NCBI RefSeq assembly: GCF_001590835.1
Contig: NZ_LTAQ01000004.1
Location: 56,097-120,096, forward strand
Source: Bacillus gaemokensis
GTDB taxonomy: Bacteria; Bacillota; Bacilli; Bacillales; Bacillaceae_G
Reading direction: 5' to 3'
Length of the DNA stretch: 64,000 bases
Positions 49,147 to 56,591 of the stretch are shown in pieces. The translations under genes and the position numbers were made by a program. Under the pieces are notes generated by a model. That model worked only from the letters and a program-made list of their open reading frames with translations, had not been told where the DNA came from and did not search any database. Each line of letters opens with the position of its first letter. Position 1 is the stretch's first letter.

Positions 49147-49530
49147 ATGGAACAGATTCAATCACATCCAATTAAAGATATCTATCGAATCAGAGAAGGG
49201 GTTCTCATAGAGGTTCATAAATATGAATCTCTTGGGTACTGGATTGGGAGACAAAAGCTTGCAAAAACAGTGAGAGGCTGTAAAGGGCTACAGGTGTTAA
49301 CTGCACCTTATCTAAGAAAATATTCATATAAATCAACAGAACACTATCCAGAAGGTACATTACTTTTAGATGGTGAGCCAGTAAAACCAATCACAGATTA
49401 TAGAGACTTTCGAATTGAAGTGAAGTCGAGTGGTGGTTCAGTGCTTGACTCGTTTGATGAAATTATGAAGTTTACAAATCAAGTTCAAGAAATCATTGAT
49501 TCATATAAAAATGCAGAGGAGATTAATTAA
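49147..49530 (+). CDS. Hypothetical protein
   Basis: 127 residues from ATG 49147 (TGGAGGT upstream). Beta-rich, begins MEQIQSHPIKDIYRIREGVL. Two bases before terC, so co-transcribed. Confidence 0.65.
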   Translation: MEQIQSHPIKDIYRIREGVLIEVHKYESLGYWIGRQKLAKTVRGCKGLQVLTAPYLRKYSYKSTEHYPEGTLLLDGEPVKPITDYRDFRIEVKSSGGSVLDSFDEIMKFTNQVQEIIDSYKNAEEIN

Positions 49531-49532
49531 CT

Positions 49533-50189
49533 ATGACTATGGAATTAACAATGGCTTTATTATCAATTATTTTAATCGACATCGTACTAAGTGGGGATAA
49601 TGCAGTGGTAATTGCTCTAGCATGTCGCAATCTACCAGAGAAATTACGTAAGAAGGCAGTAATTATTGGATGTGCAGGAGCGATTGGACTACGAGTCTTA
49701 CTCACATTCTTAGCGGTTTACCTATTAGAAATCCCTTACGTTCAATTCATTGGCGGTCTAATGCTTGTATGGATTGCAGTTAAGCTTCTAAAAGGCGAAG
49801 AAGAGCATCAACTTGAAGGTGGTAGCACAATCTGGTCAGCAATTAAAACAATCATTGTAGCAGACTTTGTAATGAGTTTAGACAACGTAGTAGCTGTAGC
49901 AGGAGTAGCAAATGGTCACACAGGTTTATTAGTAATTGGATTATTAGTAAGTATCCCATTAATTATCTGGGGTAGCCAAATCTTAATCAAGCTTATGGAA
50001 CGATTCCCAATCATTGTAGCATTTGGTTCAGCTTTACTTGGATACACAGCAGGAACAATGATGATGCACGACAAGATTATTGGCAAATTCATCACAGAAC
50101 ACTTCCAAGCAGGACAATATGTCGTTCCTATTGGACTAGCAGTATTAGTTGTTGTTATTGGTAAATTGGCAAGCAAGCGCTCTAAATAA
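49533..50189 (+). CDS. TerC-family integral membrane protein (YjbE/YkoY-like)
   Basis: 218 residues, seven hydrophobic segments. Signatures IDIVLSGDNAVVIALA and VVADFVMSLDNVVAVAG are those of TerC/YjbE/YkoY, which export manganese or relate to tellurite resistance and metalate secreted proteins. A host-like gene in a phage replication block: a likely moron. No yybP-ykoY manganese riboswitch seen upstream. Confidence 0.9.
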   Translation: MTMELTMALLSIILIDIVLSGDNAVVIALACRNLPEKLRKKAVIIGCAGAIGLRVLLTFLAVYLLEIPYVQFIGGLMLVWIAVKLLKGEEEHQLEGGSTIWSAIKTIIVADFVMSLDNVVAVAGVANGHTGLLVIGLLVSIPLIIWGSQILIKLMERFPIIVAFGSALLGYTAGTMMMHDKIIGKFITEHFQAGQYVVPIGLAVLVVVIGKLASKRSK

Positions 50190-50412
50190 GAGCCTTGCCT
50201 GCTTCATACATAAAGAAAGAAGCCGACCAGTGTGAGCTAATCGACTTCCTCGCAGACCCCAGACAAGGTCATTGACGAAACAACGACGACAATCGTTGAA
50301 TCGCTTATAGAGAACCAACCCAACGACAATTGGTAAAACGTTGGAACTCAAGCTTATATGCTTAGGCATTGCATATAAGACCATTATATCAGATAGAGGA
50401 GAGATTTCAAAT
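50190..50412 (+). other. Non-coding spacer after terC
   Basis: Two GC-rich hairpin-capable segments: GAAGCCGA...TCGACTTC (50219-50248) and AACGACGACAATCGTTG (50283-50299) with CCAACGACAATTGG at 50319. Probably a structured RNA or terminator; class unknown. Confidence 0.45.
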
Positions 50413-50799
50413 ATGTTTAGCTTATTTAAAAAGAAAGTAGATAAAGTTGTATGTAGTCACAAATGGCATCACTTGCAAGATACTTATATATCCGCCAATC
50501 ATATGTGCGATGTTGACGATGCATGTTATATCTTCTGCTCAAAATGTGAAATGCAGAAACTTGTAATAGATTCAGAATGGGAAAGAATCAAGAAGATGCA
50601 AGAGATAATTGATGATGAAAAGCCTCGATATAAGTTTGTCTTAAAGATTACTGATTCCAAAACTGGCAATGGTAGCATCGTGATTGTAAAGGGTAATGAT
50701 ATAAAGAAAGTTAATAAGTCTACGGTCATCATTGATGAAGTGGAGATGGCGTTTGGAGTCTTTGAATATATCGCAGAAATCAACGCTTATTCAATTTAG
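50413..50799 (+). CDS. Hypothetical Cys/His protein
   Basis: 128 residues from ATG 50413, GAGGAG upstream. CSHKWHHLQDTYI and CSKCEMQ could bind zinc. C-terminal half beta-rich. Unknown. Confidence 0.62.
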   Translation: MFSLFKKKVDKVVCSHKWHHLQDTYISANHMCDVDDACYIFCSKCEMQKLVIDSEWERIKKMQEIIDDEKPRYKFVLKITDSKTGNGSIVIVKGNDIKKVNKSTVIIDEVEMAFGVFEYIAEINAYSI

Positions 50800-50811
50800 G
50801 AGGAGATTATA

Positions 50812-50970
50812 TTGTTCACTAAAATATTAGTATTCTTAATTATTTATCTAGTAATAGGGTTCGGTTGGAATTATGCCGAGAAGATTTTTTATGGGAAAGC
50901 AACTCCGAAGCTTATAGACGATGTCATAGCCATCATTCTAACCATATCGATTTACAACAATATCTATTAA
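50812..50970 (+). CDS. Small membrane protein (52 aa)
   Basis: TTG 50812 with AGGAGGAG upstream. Hydrophobic N-terminal segment (ILVFLIIYLVIGFGW) and a second weaker one near the end. Confidence 0.6.
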   Translation: MFTKILVFLIIYLVIGFGWNYAEKIFYGKATPKLIDDVIAIILTISIYNNIY

Positions 50971-51010
50971 TAAAACCACTCTTTTAATAACTATTAGGAG
51001 GAAGTCCAAG

Positions 51011-51226
51011 ATGAGAAAACGACAAATAAAGAAGAGAGATAATAAGCTGTTTATCGCTATAAGGGAGCTTAACGATGATTTATCAAGAGACTTTGGTTTA
51101 TCGACAATACCAGATGATGAGGTCTTGAAGATTCGTGACAAAATCAAGAAAAGTCCAGATAAAGTGAATGGTACTTTTAGGGATTATGGGAAACTTAGGA
51201 GGTTTAACCGTGGGTGTAATTGGTGA
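51011..51226 (+). CDS. Hypothetical small basic protein
   Basis: 71 residues, AGGAGG upstream. Basic (RKRQIKKRDNK), helical; overlaps the next start by 17 bp. Confidence 0.6.
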   Translation: MRKRQIKKRDNKLFIAIRELNDDLSRDFGLSTIPDDEVLKIRDKIKKSPDKVNGTFRDYGKLRRFNRGCNW

Positions 51227-51485
51227 GATTTTCGAAATACTAGGAACAAATGCTAACAACATTTCTTTGGCAATTGGAGTAACAAGGCATACTGTATATG
51301 ACTGGATGAAGGGAAGAAGAAAGATACCTTCTGAAAGAGTTAAGCAACTTAGTGAATTACTTAAAGTGCCTCATTATCTATTTGAAAAAGAAGGAGAACT
51401 GGATAGGTCTGAAAAGCTACTCCTTCTGGAAGTCTATGCAACATCAATACTAGGAGAAGAAGCATCTGTTAGATTAAAACGTTAG
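51210..51485 (+). CDS. XRE/Cro-type small regulator
   Basis: 91 residues from GTG 51210 with TAGGAGG upstream. HTH: NNISLAIGVTRHTVYDWMKG followed by RRKIPSERVKQLSELL. Likely a Cro-like repressor; operators not identified. Confidence 0.78.
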   Translation: MGVIGEIFEILGTNANNISLAIGVTRHTVYDWMKGRRKIPSERVKQLSELLKVPHYLFEKEGELDRSEKLLLLEVYATSILGEEASVRLKR

Positions 51486-51496
51486 GAGGAATAACC

Positions 51497-51691
51497 GTGA
51501 GCAAAGATACTAAGATATTAATCAAATTATTCATAGGATACACAGTGTTCACTGCACTAATCTCTTATGGAGACCTGTACTTCAATGAGTCACACAAATT
51601 CAATTACTACAATCTAGGAATACCATTCTGGTGTACGCCATGGATGTTTATCATAGGCAAGAAGTTTAATATGTTCGAAGGAGATGAGTGA
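51497..51691 (+). CDS. Small membrane protein
   Basis: 64 residues from GTG 51497, AGGAGG upstream; two hydrophobic stretches (LFIGYTVFTALISYGD and IPFWCTPWMFIIG). Confidence 0.6.
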   Translation: MSKDTKILIKLFIGYTVFTALISYGDLYFNESHKFNYYNLGIPFWCTPWMFIIGKKFNMFEGDE

Positions 51692-51693
51692 GC

Positions 51694-51942
51694 ATGAAGA
51701 AGTTATTAATCATACTGTCTCTTATGTTAGTTACAGTAGGATGTGAAAGCAAAGATACTCCACAAGATATAAAGAAAACAGATAGTAGCAACGATGAGGA
51801 TATCAAAGTGTTCATCGACAAGGAGACTGGTTGCGAGTATTTATATCGAAATAAAACACATGGATATGCAGGAACTGGTGGAATGACAGTTCGTTTAGAT
51901 GGAAACAAACAGCCTAAAGGTTGTAAGAACTTAAATCAATAG
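51694..51942 (+). CDS. Lipoprotein
   Basis: 82 residues from ATG 51694. Signal peptide MKKLLIILSLMLVTVGC with lipobox TVGC, so the mature form is lipid-anchored at Cys17. Mature part is acidic and short. Could be a superinfection-exclusion lipoprotein, a common phage strategy; unproven. Confidence 0.8.
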   Translation: MKKLLIILSLMLVTVGCESKDTPQDIKKTDSSNDEDIKVFIDKETGCEYLYRNKTHGYAGTGGMTVRLDGNKQPKGCKNLNQ

Positions 51943-51950
51943 GAGGAATT

Positions 51951-52286
51951 ATGATGATTTATTGTAATCTTTATAACACTAAATGCCATGTTGAAGAAAC
52001 AAATGCAGATGAATATCCAACCCCATGCCACTGGTGCAACAGTGGTAAAGGAAAATCATATAAAGAGCATTTTGTAGAATCTGAAAAACTATTAAAAGAG
52101 AAAGCAGATTTAGAGAATGAATGTTTATTGCTAGGTAAGTACATTGGCTTTTTAAAAAGTGTTATTAAAAGTGGTGAATATTTTGATGAACATAAACATC
52201 ATTTCGAATGGTTCTGTAGAAAATATCAAGAATCTACATCGGCAGGAAACGATGTGTTAGTAAATAATAAAAACTACATTTTATGA
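51951..52286 (+). CDS. Hypothetical zinc-motif protein
   Basis: 111 residues, AGGAGG upstream. CNLYNTKCHVEE and CHWCNSGKGKS give four Cys for a zinc ribbon; then a helix. Confidence 0.65.
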   Translation: MMIYCNLYNTKCHVEETNADEYPTPCHWCNSGKGKSYKEHFVESEKLLKEKADLENECLLLGKYIGFLKSVIKSGEYFDEHKHHFEWFCRKYQESTSAGNDVLVNNKNYIL

Positions 52287-52300
52287 AGAGGTGAATCGAA

Positions 52301-52447
52301 ATGCCTTATTTGAATGATAAAGGGTATTGTAGGAAATGCAAAAGAATAACATCTCACAGATTTAGTTTAAAAGTAAAATGTCTTAACTGCAAAACTGAAT
52401 CTACACAAGAGGAATATCGAAAAGGATTAGAAGAAAAGAAAGATTGA
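52301..52447 (+). CDS. Small zinc-ribbon protein (48 aa)
   Basis: ATG 52301, AGAGGTG upstream. CRKCKR and CLNCKT pairs 17 residues apart form a ribbon. Confidence 0.65.
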   Translation: MPYLNDKGYCRKCKRITSHRFSLKVKCLNCKTESTQEEYRKGLEEKKD

Positions 52448-52479
52448 TAAAATGATTATTTTATGAAGAGGTGAGAAAC

Positions 52480-52626
52480 GTGTACAAAATGATGTTTCAT
52501 TGGGAGAGACAAGATAAAAAAGGTAAATTCACTGTCGAAGCTTTGACTGTGGAAGATTGTATTGAAAGTGCAGAAAAAGAGATTCAAGCATTTGAAGCAG
52601 AGATGGTAGATTGGTATGTTGTCTAG
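52480..52626 (+). CDS. Small hypothetical protein (48 aa)
   Basis: GTG 52480 preceded by AGAGGTG. Acidic helix (CIESAEKEIQAFEAEMVDWY). Confidence 0.58.
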   Translation: MYKMMFHWERQDKKGKFTVEALTVEDCIESAEKEIQAFEAEMVDWYVV

Positions 52627-52660
52627 TTGAATAAAATAACATTTTATGAGGAGCGATAGC

Positions 52661-52861
52661 GTGGAGACATACGAGTATGCAGGGATATATTTATATCACT
52701 ATGAATGGTTTCTTATAACCGATGAAAGAAAAGATATTGAGAGACTAGGAGGCAAATCGGAGTTTATGGGTGTTTTAAATAAGTTGGGTAGAGAAGGATG
52801 GAGGCTCTCTATAAAGGTATCTGATGAGCATTATGTATTGATTAGAAAGGTAATGAAATAA
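52661..52861 (+). CDS. Hypothetical small protein
   Basis: 66 residues from GTG 52661 with GAGGAG nine bases upstream. Ends DEHYVLIRKVMK; mostly beta. Unknown. Confidence 0.58.
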   Translation: METYEYAGIYLYHYEWFLITDERKDIERLGGKSEFMGVLNKLGREGWRLSIKVSDEHYVLIRKVMK

Positions 52862-52881
52862 CATTCTTACAAGGTGATAAC

Positions 52882-53070
52882 ATGGAAGATATCGAGCGAA
52901 AGATATTACAGAAAACAGCAGATATATGGAATATGTTTTTAGAGTTAGAGCAAACACATCCTTCTGATATTAATGACTTAGGAAATGCAATTCATGACAT
53001 TCAGAAGATTATTTCAATAAGAATGGCAAGAAGAACAGATTCAGATTTATTTGTGACAATTAAAAAATAA
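52882..53070 (+). CDS. Hypothetical small protein
   Basis: 62 residues from ATG 52882, AAGGTG upstream. Helical. Confidence 0.58.
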   Translation: MEDIERKILQKTADIWNMFLELEQTHPSDINDLGNAIHDIQKIISIRMARRTDSDLFVTIKK

Positions 53071-53097
53071 TAAATATATATTTTATGAGGTGATAGT

Positions 53098-53178
53098 ATG
53101 GCAAAGACAGTAGAGATTATTGGTTTGAAATTTCATCATGGCACTTATACAGAGGGAGTAACAAAGGTAAACGATTGA
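53098..53178 (+). CDS. Very small protein (26 aa), coupled to the next
   Basis: ATG 53098 with GAGGTG upstream, stop TGA 53178. The stop overlaps a TTG start (TTGA) of the next frame. Confidence 0.5.
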   Translation: MAKTVEIIGLKFHHGTYTEGVTKVND

Positions 53179-53291
53179 CACATCTGCGTTGCGTAGCGAA
53201 CAAAATGATAATCATGCACGATAAAGAAGGGTATGTAATTCGTGAGATATTTCTATCAGAAGGATTTATGGCTTCTGTAACACATTGTTGA
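53175..53291 (+). CDS. Very small protein (38 aa), TTG start overlapping the previous stop
   Basis: TTG 53175 with AAAGG seven bases upstream. Product ends EGFMASVTHC. Could instead be the -1 continuation of 53098-53178 in one frameshifted gene. Confidence 0.45.
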   Translation: MTHLRCVANKMIIMHDKEGYVIREIFLSEGFMASVTHC

Positions 53292-53318
53292 AACTACATT
53301 TTATGAAGGAGCAATATT

Positions 53319-53891
53319 ATGAAAACATTTTTTACGAGTGACACACATTTTTGGCATAAGAACATCTTAAACTTCGAAAACAGACCATATTCGTCTGTAG
53401 AAGAAATGACAAAAGATATGATTAAGAAATGGAACGAGCAAGTTGACGATGAAGATATTATCTATCATTTAGGTGACTTGTGTCTAGGAAACTTTGACCA
53501 AACAGTTGATGTTCTAAAGCAACTTAAAGGTAAAATCATTTTGATAAAAGGCAACCATGATTATTCAAAGCATTATAAGAAAATCAATGAAATGGGATTA
53601 TTGCATGAATATCATGAGATTGGAATTACTTTAAATTATAACAAACAGCAGATGTGGTTAACTCACTATCCATTTGAGATTGGATTGCGACAACGGAAAT
53701 GGTCTATTCATGGACACATTCATGGAATGGAGTCAACTTGGGATAATCAGATTAACGTTGGAGTAGATAGCCCACACTTCAAGCATAAGAAGTTTGGAGA
53801 ACTAATAGCAATTGAAGAACTGTATGAGTTAATGGAGGGTCGTTTACCTTCAATAGAAGAAAGATACATGAATCAAAAATGGGATAGATAA
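53319..53891 (+). CDS. Calcineurin-like metallophosphoesterase (YfcE-like)
   Basis: 190 residues, AAGGAG upstream. SDTHFWHKN (D-x-H), HLGDLCLG (GD), IKGNHDYS (GNHD), LTHYPF and IHGHIHG (GHxH) are complete. Compact single-domain phosphodiesterase/phosphatase, possibly acting on nucleotides or second messengers. Second such enzyme in the window (see 14524). Confidence 0.9.
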   Translation: MKTFFTSDTHFWHKNILNFENRPYSSVEEMTKDMIKKWNEQVDDEDIIYHLGDLCLGNFDQTVDVLKQLKGKIILIKGNHDYSKHYKKINEMGLLHEYHEIGITLNYNKQQMWLTHYPFEIGLRQRKWSIHGHIHGMESTWDNQINVGVDSPHFKHKKFGELIAIEELYELMEGRLPSIEERYMNQKWDR

Positions 53892-53905
53892 GAGGAGGAA
53901 TTACT

Positions 53906-54241
53906 GTGTTACAAGTTAATCATCAATACTACTGTTTAGAAAGTGGATACAATCATGAATCATTTGATTCTTGGCAAGACTTTATCGACACATGGGGAAG
54001 CGATGTGGACATGGATTACAACCTATTATTCAGATGGGATTGGAAGCCTACTGATGAAATTCAGCCAGAACTTTACCCAGAGCGAGTAGAATTATTCTTC
54101 ATGCATCAACGAAGAGGAGATTACTCATCTGTATTCGTCAAAGTCAGCAAAGCTGATGAAGAGGCTATTCGTAAGTTTATAGCGCCACGATGGGAGCATA
54201 TGAAGAAGTTGTGGACACCATTTGCAGAGGAGGGGAAATAA
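53906..54241 (+). CDS. Hypothetical acidic protein
   Basis: 111 residues from GTG 53906, GAGGAGG upstream. Trp/Asp-rich (DTWGSDVDMDYNLLFRWDWK). Unknown. Confidence 0.65.
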   Translation: MLQVNHQYYCLESGYNHESFDSWQDFIDTWGSDVDMDYNLLFRWDWKPTDEIQPELYPERVELFFMHQRRGDYSSVFVKVSKADEEAIRKFIAPRWEHMKKLWTPFAEEGK

Positions 54242-54243
54242 CG

Positions 54244-54594
54244 ATGGGAGTAGACTACTATTCTTGCGAAGTTTGTAATGATGCATTTTCAGATGCAGGA
54301 CATTATGGGCATTGCAGTAAATGTGAAGAGAATTTATGTGGACATTGTTATGATGAGATGCGTAAAAAGTATGGTGAGATTGGTGAGAATCATGAGAAGT
54401 CTGGTTTCTTCAGTGAATGTTCACCAAAGTGCTGTGATGCGTGTAATGGATTAGAAGAAAGAAATAAAAAGATAGATGATGTAAGAGTATTTGTAAGGTG
54501 GGTAGCGGAGGATTTACGTGAAAGTAGTCTATCTATCGATGATATAGAAGAAATGGCAAAGGATACTCTAACTATTATTGACGAATTAAAGTGA
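54244..54594 (+). CDS. Zinc-finger protein
   Basis: 116 residues from ATG 54244 (GAGGAGGGG upstream). Cys/His sets CEVC, CSKCEENLCGHC and CSPKCCDAC make a multi-zinc module, then a helical acidic tail. May bind protein or RNA. Confidence 0.7.
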   Translation: MGVDYYSCEVCNDAFSDAGHYGHCSKCEENLCGHCYDEMRKKYGEIGENHEKSGFFSECSPKCCDACNGLEERNKKIDDVRVFVRWVAEDLRESSLSIDDIEEMAKDTLTIIDELK

Positions 54595-54679
54595 CAGAGA
54601 TTGTTATAAACGATAGTCTTCGTACAAATATTGAAAGGAATTCAGAGGACTATACACTATTACAAGGGAGATACTGTTG

Positions 54680-55393
54680 ATGAGCAAATTAATCGATTTA
54701 ACTAAAAAGGCAAAGGTTGTCTTAGAGAAGAAAGAGATTTTTGGTGAGAAAGCGCAAGTTGTATATATTACTGACATTTCAGTTTCTATGAGTAGTCTTT
54801 ATAGCAACGGAACAGTGCAAGAACTAACTGATAGATTACTTGGAATCGGCATGAATTTAGACGTTGATAAGAGTATTGATGTGTTCGCATTTGGAAGGAA
54901 TGCACATGAGGTTGGCTCTGTGACAGAAGGTAATCATCAAGGATTCGTAAACAATGTCTTATTACAGAAAGTGTCTTTAGAAGGCTCAACGAACTATGCA
55001 GGAGTAATGGATATGGTTGTTAATAAGTATGGGCAACCTGTTAAGAAGGGATTGCTATCACGAATTATGGGAAGCAAGCACTCTGAAAAGCCAACTGTAC
55101 CTACACTAGTATTCTTCATTACAGATGGCGATAACTTTGATAAGAGAGAAGCAGAAGAGATTATTCGTAAGTCATCTAATCAAGCAATCTTTTGGCAGTT
55201 TGTCGGTATCGGTAGAGCAAGCTTTGACTTCTTACAGAAACTCGATGATATGTCTGGGAGATTTTTAGATAATGCTGATTTCTTTAATGTTAATGACCTG
55301 CGAAGAATTAGCGATGAGGAGTTCATGGATAGAATATTAAATGAGTTCCCAGAGTGGATTAACCAAGTAAGAAACAAAGGCATATTAGAATAG
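54680..55393 (+). CDS. VWA-domain protein related to tellurite-resistance vWA (TerF/TerY type)
   Basis: 237 residues from ATG 54680, AAGGGAG upstream. MIDAS motif YITDISVSMSS, then GSTNYAGVMD and FFITDGDNFD typical of metal-binding VWA proteins of Ter gene clusters. Together with TerC at 49.5 kb it hints at a metal- or stress-linked function. Confidence 0.82.
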   Translation: MSKLIDLTKKAKVVLEKKEIFGEKAQVVYITDISVSMSSLYSNGTVQELTDRLLGIGMNLDVDKSIDVFAFGRNAHEVGSVTEGNHQGFVNNVLLQKVSLEGSTNYAGVMDMVVNKYGQPVKKGLLSRIMGSKHSEKPTVPTLVFFITDGDNFDKREAEEIIRKSSNQAIFWQFVGIGRASFDFLQKLDDMSGRFLDNADFFNVNDLRRISDEEFMDRILNEFPEWINQVRNKGILE

Positions 55394-55403
55394 GAGGATT
55401 AGT

Positions 55404-55562
55404 ATGAATAAAGAGACTTTCAAACAAATATTTAAAGAATTATTAGAAGATGGAGATATCGCTTTATACGTTGAAAGAGAGGTCGACTACGATTCAATCT
55501 CTATAAAAACAGAAGTTCACATCGATGGAGAAAAGGTTTACGAAAGCAAACAACGTTTATGA
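55404..55562 (+). CDS. Small acidic protein (52 aa)
   Basis: ATG 55404, AGGAGG upstream; EVHIDGEKVYESKQRL end. Unknown. Confidence 0.6.
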   Translation: MNKETFKQIFKELLEDGDIALYVEREVDYDSISIKTEVHIDGEKVYESKQRL

Positions 55563-55571
55563 GGTGATAAT

Positions 55572-55739
55572 ATGCAGTGGGGCGACAAGAATAAACCTAA
55601 ATACCTAAGTCTTATCTTTGGGAAAGATTGGGATAAAGATGATTTCAAATTCTTCTCATTTAGAAAAACACCATTAGGATGGTCAATGAATATTTGGAGA
55701 TTTGCAATCGACTATGATAATTATAAAAACGTTAAGTAA
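55572..55739 (+). CDS. Small hypothetical protein (55 aa)
   Basis: ATG 55572, GAGGTG upstream. Aromatic-rich (FKFFSFRKTPLGWSMNIWRF). Unknown. Confidence 0.58.
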   Translation: MQWGDKNKPKYLSLIFGKDWDKDDFKFFSFRKTPLGWSMNIWRFAIDYDNYKNVK

Positions 55740-55749
55740 GAGGTAGCAT

Positions 55750-55904
55750 ATGAAAAAGGAGACAAAGTAGTTTTTAATCTAGGAGGAAACGATACGACAG
55801 TATGGACTGTATCCAGTGATGAGTTTGTTATGGATTCAGTAATATATGTCTATCTAGATGGTTATAGAGGGGAAGTTAATATTAAATTCTTAAAGAAAGT
55901 TTAA
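55750..55904 (+). pseudogene. Small gene broken by one missing A in an A-run
   Basis: GAGGT precedes ATG 55750, but the frame stops after MKKETK. Adding one A to the A5 run (55753-55757) opens a frame MKKGDKVVFNLGGND-type product of 51 residues ending IKFLKKV at TAA 55904. Either a frameshift mutation, a sequencing error in a homopolymer, or slippage-dependent expression. Confidence 0.7.
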
Positions 55905-55913
55905 GGTGGTTAT

Positions 55914-56042
55914 ATGGCACTTAGTATCTATTGTTCAGAGTGTGATAGACAAGTAGAAATAACAAAGTTCACCGTTTACAAAGAGGGTAGAGACATCTAT
56001 GTAGAATGTGACTATTGTAACGATAAGGAGGAAGTAGACTGA
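55914..56042 (+). CDS. Small zinc-ribbon protein (42 aa)
   Basis: ATG 55914, GGTGG upstream. CSEC and CDYC pairs 24 residues apart. Stop overlaps next start (TGATG). Confidence 0.65.
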   Translation: MALSIYCSECDRQVEITKFTVYKEGRDIYVECDYCNDKEEVD

Positions 56043-56263
56043 TGTGTGCATGTGGAGTAGATAAGAGAGTAGGATGGCGACAGTGCTGTAAGTCCCTAAA
56101 GCTGAAGCCAGTTGGATATATTCCGAATCTTCCATCAAAGAGAAAGAGGTTGATTCAATTAGAGAAATTGATAAAGTCACATATTGACCTAGATGTCCCT
56201 GTTCATAAAGCAATAATGGACGAATACAACAGTCTATGTAGTCAATTGAAAGAGAGGTGCTAA
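56042..56263 (+). CDS. Hypothetical small protein
   Basis: 73 residues, coupled to the gene before; AAGGAGG upstream. N-terminal CACG and CC, basic helical middle. Confidence 0.6.
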   Translation: MCACGVDKRVGWRQCCKSLKLKPVGYIPNLPSKRKRLIQLEKLIKSHIDLDVPVHKAIMDEYNSLCSQLKERC

Positions 56264-56264
56264 C

Positions 56265-56375
56265 ATGTGGAAATTTGCTGAAGAACATCCAATAATGTTT
56301 TTTGTTCTTGCGGTCATTGCAATCAATGGAATATGCAGTATCATTCAAAGTTTTTGCAGAATTTTCTATTACTAG
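56265..56375 (+). CDS. Very small membrane protein (36 aa)
   Basis: ATG 56265, GAGGTG upstream. One transmembrane segment (MFFVLAVIAINGICSII). Confidence 0.55.
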   Translation: MWKFAEEHPIMFFVLAVIAINGICSIIQSFCRIFYY

Positions 56376-56389
56376 AAAGGTGGATTTAG

Positions 56390-56509
56390 TTGAAACAGAT
56401 ATTTAAAGTAGGGTGCATGGCACTATTCACAGTATTAATCGTAAACCTAATCCTACTATGTGGAGTAGCATGGTTTGTAATTTGGTGCTTACAACAAATT
56501 GGATTCTAA
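56390..56509 (+). CDS. Very small membrane protein (39 aa)
   Basis: TTG 56390, AGGTGG upstream. One transmembrane segment (ALFTVLIVNLILLCGVAWFV). Confidence 0.55.
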   Translation: MKQIFKVGCMALFTVLIVNLILLCGVAWFVIWCLQQIGF

Positions 56510-56514
56510 TCATT

Positions 56515-56554
56515 AAACAAAACCATTGCAATGTTGCTGATAGTGTGCTAAAAT
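56515..56554 (+). promoter_or_regulatory. Promoter with operator, before the primase gene
   Basis: AAACAAAACCATT (56515-56527), TTGCAA (56526-56531), 17 bp, TAAAAT (56549-56554). Confidence 0.88.
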
Positions 56555-56591
56555 GATACTATCAGCAATTTGTTTATGTAGGTGAAAATAT

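Noticed and set aside
49134-49532. Manganese riboswitch (yybP-ykoY) before terC
   Set aside because: terC follows a coding gene by two bases; no riboswitch motif is visible.
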